Shown here: piece by piece, positions 59,317 through 64,000 of the stretch | Position numbering within the stretch: position 1 is the first letter of the stretch | Layout: each line of letters begins with the position of its first letter | Source: Botryosphaeria dothidea | Taxonomy: Eukaryota > Ascomycota > Dothideomycetes > Botryosphaeriales > Botryosphaeriaceae | Assembly (NCBI GenBank): GCA_011503125.2 | Contig: WWBZ02000002.1 | Location: forward strand, 992,001 to 1,056,000 | DNA length: 64,000 nt | Direction of reading: 5' to 3' | Program-made: the position numbers and the translations under genes | Notes under the pieces: model-generated | What the model saw: only the letters and a program-made list of their open reading frames with translations | Told to the model about the DNA's origin: nothing | The model's database searches: none

Positions 59317-59701
59317 CTATTCGCTGTCCGGCTCAATCTGGTCTATCTCTTGGCAGACTTTCCGCATCCTGAAGACAGCCCTCCACCAGGTGATAAGGCT
59401 GGACGCAAGCCAGTTGCTGAAGTAGCTCACCTGCAGGCGAGTGGTACCGCTGCCAATTGAAGAGTCTCGGGGATGAGTTGCCGGCACTTATTAAATTTAC
59501 GTTGAACGAACAAATCATGTGCCTGTTTGTGGTAAGCAGATGATCTCATACGTGCACCGGCTTTCTCAAAGCCCAAAGTAGACACCATTCGAAGCTGTTC
59601 TTCTTTACTCACCAAGTACATCCTTGACCAGAAAAAAGGCGCTAGGTTGCTTAGTACCGGGGAATCGTCGTGCTTCTCTTGCTCTGGCGTAGCTCTTCGT
59701 C
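59317..59701 (-). CDS. Small multi-exon gene of unknown function (5' end missing)
   Basis: Three exons join in phase through canonical sites: about 59701-59613 (donor GTGAGT), 59522-59431 (acceptor AACAG, donor CAG/GTGAGC) and 59368-59317 (acceptor TTCAG), ending in TAG. Introns are 90 and 62 bp. The product contains SPVLSNLAPFFWSRMY, then AHDLFVQRKFNKCRQLIPET, then LACRMRKVCQEIDQIEPDSE. The helix-rich 'AHDLF..RKF..CR.L' segment looks TPR-like and recalls short proteins found in many copies in Pezizomycotina, but I cannot name the family. No start codon fits upstream of the first exon; the ATG at 59621 would give only ~50 residues. A gene relic is the alternative. The acceptor at 59702 (CTAG) is the weakest border. 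Confidence 0.4.
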
Positions 59702-60501
59702 CTAGTTCTCCTTATACTCATACTCCGACACTCTGTGGTTGTTGACAGAAAACTTGGCCTCACCCTAATTTCAGGATGGAGGTATTGGGCGTTCAAAGGT
59801 GAGCGCTTGACGGAGTCGGCGAAGGGAGCATCGCAGCCGACGGTTAGCGCCAGCGCCGCCCTCACCGTGCCTCTCCCGTGATGCTGCATAGCCTGTCGCT
59901 TGGAATTTGGGACGAGCAACGACCGAGTTTTTGGTGCGTGGCTTGGTCCATTACCAAACAAACTCACGAAGCATCTGCCTATTGTCAACGCTGCTTTGCT
60001 GCTCGATAACTTATAGAGCTTCTAATACAACTCATACGTTTGGGAGACATAGAAGCATGCTCACGATCAGCGCCGCTCCTCTGCCGCACGCGCTGTTGCG
60101 GTTACTTAGACCCCCGAGGCTGACCAATCAGATTTCGGTTCACGTCGCACAATGAATGCATTTGTTTCGAAGGAGCGTTCATGTTCATGAATTTCTTTGT
60201 TGCTATTTGTATGTTCAGGGTATCTGTGCCCATCCAGGGCCGCGTATGTACTCTACGTACATTACCCTCCCTTGACGCCTTGCGGTGACTCGATTCTATA
60301 GTGATTTGCACGAAAAAAAGCACGAATGCACAGCCAGCCACCCAATTAAATGTCGCCAGCGAAAGGGTGGTCAGAAGAGCGATGCCCAGTCCAGTGGACC
60401 GCTCTCCTGGTAACGAGCGACGAAGAAAGAAGGTACATTGAAGAAGAAAGAAAGTCGTGTACTCCGTCGCTATGCAATCAGTCGTGAATCGTTTCCGCCA
60501 T
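59702..60501. other. Intergenic, 3' side of the DUF7492-type gene
   Basis: 800 bp that must hold the 3' UTR of the right-hand gene and any missing 5' exon of the small gene. A 23 bp stretch at about 59828 nearly matches one at about 18849. Confidence 0.45.
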
Positions 60502-61857
60502 TTACGCAAATGCGTAGGCAATCGTGAAGAGCATCGTCATCATCATCATCAGCGACGGCACAGCCGTCGTCGACGGAGCGGCGCTGCTAGGAGCCTGACG
60601 AGCGACAAGGTTGTCGTTTGACTCGACCTTGTCCTCGACAACAACACCCTTGCGGTGGTGGATAAAGCGAAGTTTGGGTCCAACCTGAAGTGGAGACCGG
60701 CGGTGTGCAGCACGAGCACCGAGCGCGATGGTGCTGGTCAGGTACTGGGTGACCATCGGGACAGGTCCAGTGATGGTGACCATCTCAGTGACCATGCTCT
60801 TGGTAGTCGGCGAGGCCGTGATGGTGAGATAGACGGTCTCAGGACCCTCGTCAGGACCACTGCCTCCCTGTGTAGGCGTAACAGCACTAGCAGCTGACGA
60901 GGTCGGGGTGGAGCCAGGAGTGTTCGGGGAGGATCCACTTGAAACGGAGGCCATACCCTGAGCGGGATCGGTAGTGAGAGCCGAACGATCGCTCCAGTTG
61001 GTGACTGCCTTGGTCTGGGGGTCTTGCTGCTCCAGCTTGTACTTCTGCTGCGCGCTCCCGGCAACGAAGCTCTGAAGGCTGTTGGCGCTAGTGAGCTCGA
61101 CGTCTGAGCAGCTCGTGTACCACTCATCCTTGCCATCTGGGTACGTCGGGTCCTGGCCGGCAGCAGTAGGCCACTGCCACACCCAGTAGAGAGTGTAAGT
61201 CTTGCCTGCCTCTTGATCTTCGGGAATCTGGACGTCGGTCTCGCAGTACTGCTCGTTGACCGAGCCGGCTTGACCGGGGTTCGGGTCGGGGAACTCGGCC
61301 TGGCGTTGAACAGAGATCGAGCCGGAGTTGATCTGATAGCAGCGGCCGTCGTCAAAGTTGTTGGTTGCCAGCAACTTACCGCGCTTGTCACCACCGGTGC
61401 CATCGTTGGTCCACTTGAGGACGGTCGTGAGCTTCTCATCATCCTTGGGCTCAAGGGTGCCGTAGACGAAGACAGTACCGCCCTTCTTGGGCTTGCCCTT
61501 CTGGTTGTCGGGTAGGGTGACGTGGCCGTTCTCAGCGTACTTCATGGCGACGAAGTCACCAGGAGCAATGTTCAGGCGGGGCCACTTCTCGGACTGGGTC
61601 TGCTTGCGCTGCTCCGGACGGCAGAGCGAGTCGGTATCGTCGACACGAAGCCTGCCGCTGTCGAGAGGAGGGAGCAGCCATTGGGAGCTGGCGCCGCCGT
61701 TGAAGCCAGCATCGGTGCGGGAAAGGTAGCTGCGAGGATAGCCGTAGTTGCCGACGAAGGTACCGTTCTTGATGACGGAGAGCTGCTCGATCCAGGTGTG
61801 AGCCGCGACCTGCGTGAGCAGGAGCGCGGCGACGAGAGCACCGAAGAAGTTGTACAT
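60502..61857 (-). CDS. Secreted, probably GPI-anchored DUF7492-type protein with candidate histidine brace
   Basis: An intronless frame of 451 residues. A signal peptide (1-19, GALVAALLLTQVAA) is predicted to be cut just before His20 (HTWIEQLSVI). The mature domain (~20-265) carries GNYGYPRSYLSRTD, His112 in ENGHVTLP, FDDGRCYQIN, YWVWQWPT (224-231) and Cys79, 173, 205 and ~254. This matches, from memory, the fungal DUF7492 family. A free N-terminal His, a second His and a Tyr/Trp strand are the pattern of copper histidine-brace enzymes (lytic polysaccharide monooxygenases), so copper binding is possible; activity is inference. A Ser/Thr/Pro linker (~290-400) precedes a small-residue site and a hydrophobic end (SLMMMMTMLFTIAYAFA) typical of GPI signals, placing the protein on the wall or outer plasma membrane. 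Confidence 0.88.
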   Translation of the reverse strand: MYNFFGALVAALLLTQVAAHTWIEQLSVIKNGTFVGNYGYPRSYLSRTDAGFNGGASSQWLLPPLDSGRLRVDDTDSLCRPEQRKQTQSEKWPRLNIAPGDFVAMKYAENGHVTLPDNQKGKPKKGGTVFVYGTLEPKDDEKLTTVLKWTNDGTGGDKRGKLLATNNFDDGRCYQINSGSISVQRQAEFPDPNPGQAGSVNEQYCETDVQIPEDQEAGKTYTLYWVWQWPTAAGQDPTYPDGKDEWYTSCSDVELTSANSLQSFVAGSAQQKYKLEQQDPQTKAVTNWSDRSALTTDPAQGMASVSSGSSPNTPGSTPTSSAASAVTPTQGGSGPDEGPETVYLTITASPTTKSMVTEMVTITGPVPMVTQYLTSTIALGARAAHRRSPLQVGPKLRFIHHRKGVVVEDKVESNDNLVARQAPSSAAPSTTAVPSLMMMMTMLFTIAYAFA

Positions 61858-64000
61858 CGTTCGTGGCGCGGTGTTGTATCGAGTGCGATGTGTGACTGCG
61901 ATGATGGTGGTTGCGGACGCGTAGTTTTTTGGGGTTTCTTCTAGAATCTTGATCCTGCAAGATATTTTTGTGTGGGCGCGGAAAGTGAAGGCGGATCGAA
62001 AGTGCGTGCGTTCGCGTGTGGAGTAAAGGGTTCAGTTCAAATGATTTGGAAGTGAAAAATGGTAAGGGTGGAAAAATGCGAAGTGAAAGGTATAGTGATG
62101 GTCGAGGCCGGCACGACTCAATGTGAAAGAACAAGAAGAAAGCTAAACAAGACCATTGTCATTTGTCAATCAAGCGGCCATTGTGCGGCTCTGTCGAGGG
62201 TCGCTTTTTGGGTCGAGCAACGGCTAGAGTCACGAACAATGAGCAGACAGGCAGAGCTTATGAGTGAACAAAGGCGGGCCGCCTAAACAAACGCAGCAAA
62301 CCCAACCAGTGGCTGGAACAGGAGAGATTAACACACGACAGCCAATGGATCAGGACGGCGGCGCTACAGCGAAACCGTAACCGAGATCTGAGAATGCTTC
62401 TTTATTCTCCACACAAGGTGAGACAGGCGCGATAGGGCTGGCCGGGAGTCTTGCGCAGGGTCGGCGTGCGGTTGGCTCACGGCGGCCACGCGCGCGCTCT
62501 CGGGACTGACGCCTTAGGCAAGGGCGCCGGCACGCAGTGCGCCCCGAAAAGCTTGGGCTTCCCACAGGATGATCCCGGATCGCCGTCGTGCGAAAATCAT
62601 GGTGGTGAGCAGCGCGCTGGATCTCCGTTGGCTGCACGACATGGGCGGACGGCACGATGACAGCTAAGCCGTGTCAAAACCTGCGCAGAGACGATGTTTC
62701 TCAGCGAAGCGAAGGGCGGGCCCACCGCGGTGTTTTCTAGACAGCCGCGAGAGACAGCGCGGCGGGCGGGGCGAGTGGCCAGCAGCACTCGCGGGCGCAC
62801 ACGGCAGTGGAGCCATGGGCACGGCACGACTGGGGGCGCGGGTCGCGTGTATCAGATGTGCGAGAACAGCCGGACGGGGCGTGCGTGGGGATGGAATTTC
62901 TGGATGTCGTTGAGAGAAGGTGAGGGAGAAGCAGCATGCAGGGCCAGACCGCCCGGCTGCTTCCCGCGCCCGACAGCCAATCGACTTGCCGCCCGCGCCG
63001 CCGAGCTGAAACCGCGAAGCGCTGACAACACTTCATCTATCTCCAACTCTTCCACCATCGCCGGCCGCCCGTCAAACCCTTCTTGCGCCAACGTCCACCG
63101 TACTCCATTTAGCCCTATCGCAGCCATGCCAGACGTCGTCGCAGATCGCCCGTCGTTGCGACCGCCCGTGCTTCATCCGCAACCCGCGCCCGCCGTATCT
63201 CGCCGTTGACGCCGGCTCGTCTTGCACTGCGCCTCGGATCGAGTTGACGCTATTGCTCGCCCCGAATGACGCCTCGGAGGCCCGTACAATGCTTGCTGTT
63301 GGACCCGGTTGCGGCGAAGAAGTCTGTCCCACGTTGCGCGAGCGCGTCGCCCTCGGCACGGTCCGCCTCAATATCTCTACGCGCCAGTGCCAGTGACCCC
63401 GGAGGCGATCGTGTCACGCCAGGCGTGGCTCCGATCCGTTCTCTTTAACGTGCGGCTGCATTTGAGTTTCCGCGCGGCCATTGATGCCTGAGACGTCTTC
63501 GAAAATACATGTACCCCCGTACCCCAGCTCCCGAGAGCGCCTACGGAGATTAAGGCTCCACTAACATCTCTTCGCGTCGCTCTCCCGTTCTGGAGCACTG
63601 GAGGCCCAGAAACACCAAGCGCTGGTACAACCTATGATCGTACGCTCCCAGGATCCTGCACGATTCCGATGAGGCAGAAGCCGTCGGCAGCACTCACAAT
63701 CGGTCCGTGATGCTACCCGGCATCTTCGGGGTTCCAATCGTGACCGACAGGTCCACGGCAGCTTCCGTCTTGAATTCTCCGGCTTCGACTGCATCCTCCA
63801 GGAAACACCACGCGCTGCGCTGGCCTATCAACACTCAAAACCGTTTACTTCGGGCAGAAATATGCCCGACTTGTTCGCCAGCCGCCCTCGACCACCAAGA
63901 CTCTTGGAAGCGGTTGCAAAACAACGCGTTATCCTCGGCAAACTTATCGTCAGACGTTTTCTTAGCAAGCGTCGCCACAATTGTCCACGGGACGCGCTGC
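61858..64000. other. Right-edge region, no supported gene
   Basis: 2.1 kb upstream of the DUF7492-type gene. From about 62.4 kb the DNA is GC-rich and all frames are fairly open. A C/T-rich leader-like stretch followed by an ATG at 63127 could begin a plus-strand gene that continues past the edge, but the frame closes after 27 codons and I could not find a convincing splice. Confidence 0.4.

Noticed and set aside
63127..63210. ATG after a leader-like C/T stretch near the right edge
   Set aside because: The frame ends after 27 codons and no donor/acceptor pair gave a convincing continuation.
1..64000. tRNA genes
   Set aside because: I looked for GGTTCGAnnCC-type B boxes on both strands; the closest strings (28854, 38444) lack matching stems.
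1..64000. RIP-degraded transposon islands, CRISPR arrays or intact transposase/reverse transcriptase
   Set aside because: No long AT-rich low-complexity blocks, no spaced direct repeats, and no DDE, RT or integrase motifs were seen.

Overview
The window looks like nuclear DNA of a filamentous ascomycete (Pezizomycotina; Dothideomycetes is a guess). Genes are split by mostly 55-230 bp introns with GT...AG borders, bases are GC-moderate to GC-rich, and the recognisable families (Mrp10, a Liz1/Fen2-type MFS carrier, an FMP42-like MFS carrier, a MARVEL protein, kinesin-8, a DUF7492-type secreted protein, conserved fungal Myb/SANT proteins) all fit. I found no rRNA, tRNA, CRISPR array or intact transposase.

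Layout. 1-2162: 3' part of a C2H2 zinc-finger gene that enters from the left edge and appears broken. 2349-3677 (-): Cys-rich single-pass membrane protein. 5561-6102 (-) and 6426-9696 (+): Mrp10 and a large low-complexity, probably nuclear protein, sharing a 323 bp divergent promoter. 10372-11997 (-): single-pass protein with a long Pro/Ser-rich tail. 12883-14059 (-) and 15162-16843 (+): a divergent pair, an RraA-like aldolase and a Dal5/Liz1-type carrier, which may handle one carboxylate substrate. 17274-17983 (-): MARVEL protein. 20706-22647 (+): FMP42-like carrier. 23119-23787 (-): small secreted protein. 31589-42437: three separate Myb/SANT genes on both strands, within a gene-poor block. 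55564-58699 (-): kinesin-8. 59317-59701 (-): short multi-exon gene of unknown function. 60502-61857 (-): signal-peptide/GPI-type protein with an N-terminal histidine after the signal sequence.

Spacing is uneven. The housekeeping-like part (1-24 kb) carries a gene about every 2-3 kb. Two stretches, 23.8-31.6 kb and 42.4-55.6 kb, hold no gene I can support, although the second contains what looks like a decayed gene at 54.0-54.9 kb. The Myb genes lie between these two deserts and have long 5' regions; one has introns of 499 and 344 bp. Exon borders were set by hand from splice-site consensus and frame continuity. Those of MRP10, RraA-like, both MFS carriers, MARVEL, kinesin-8 and the first two Myb genes all close to whole codons.
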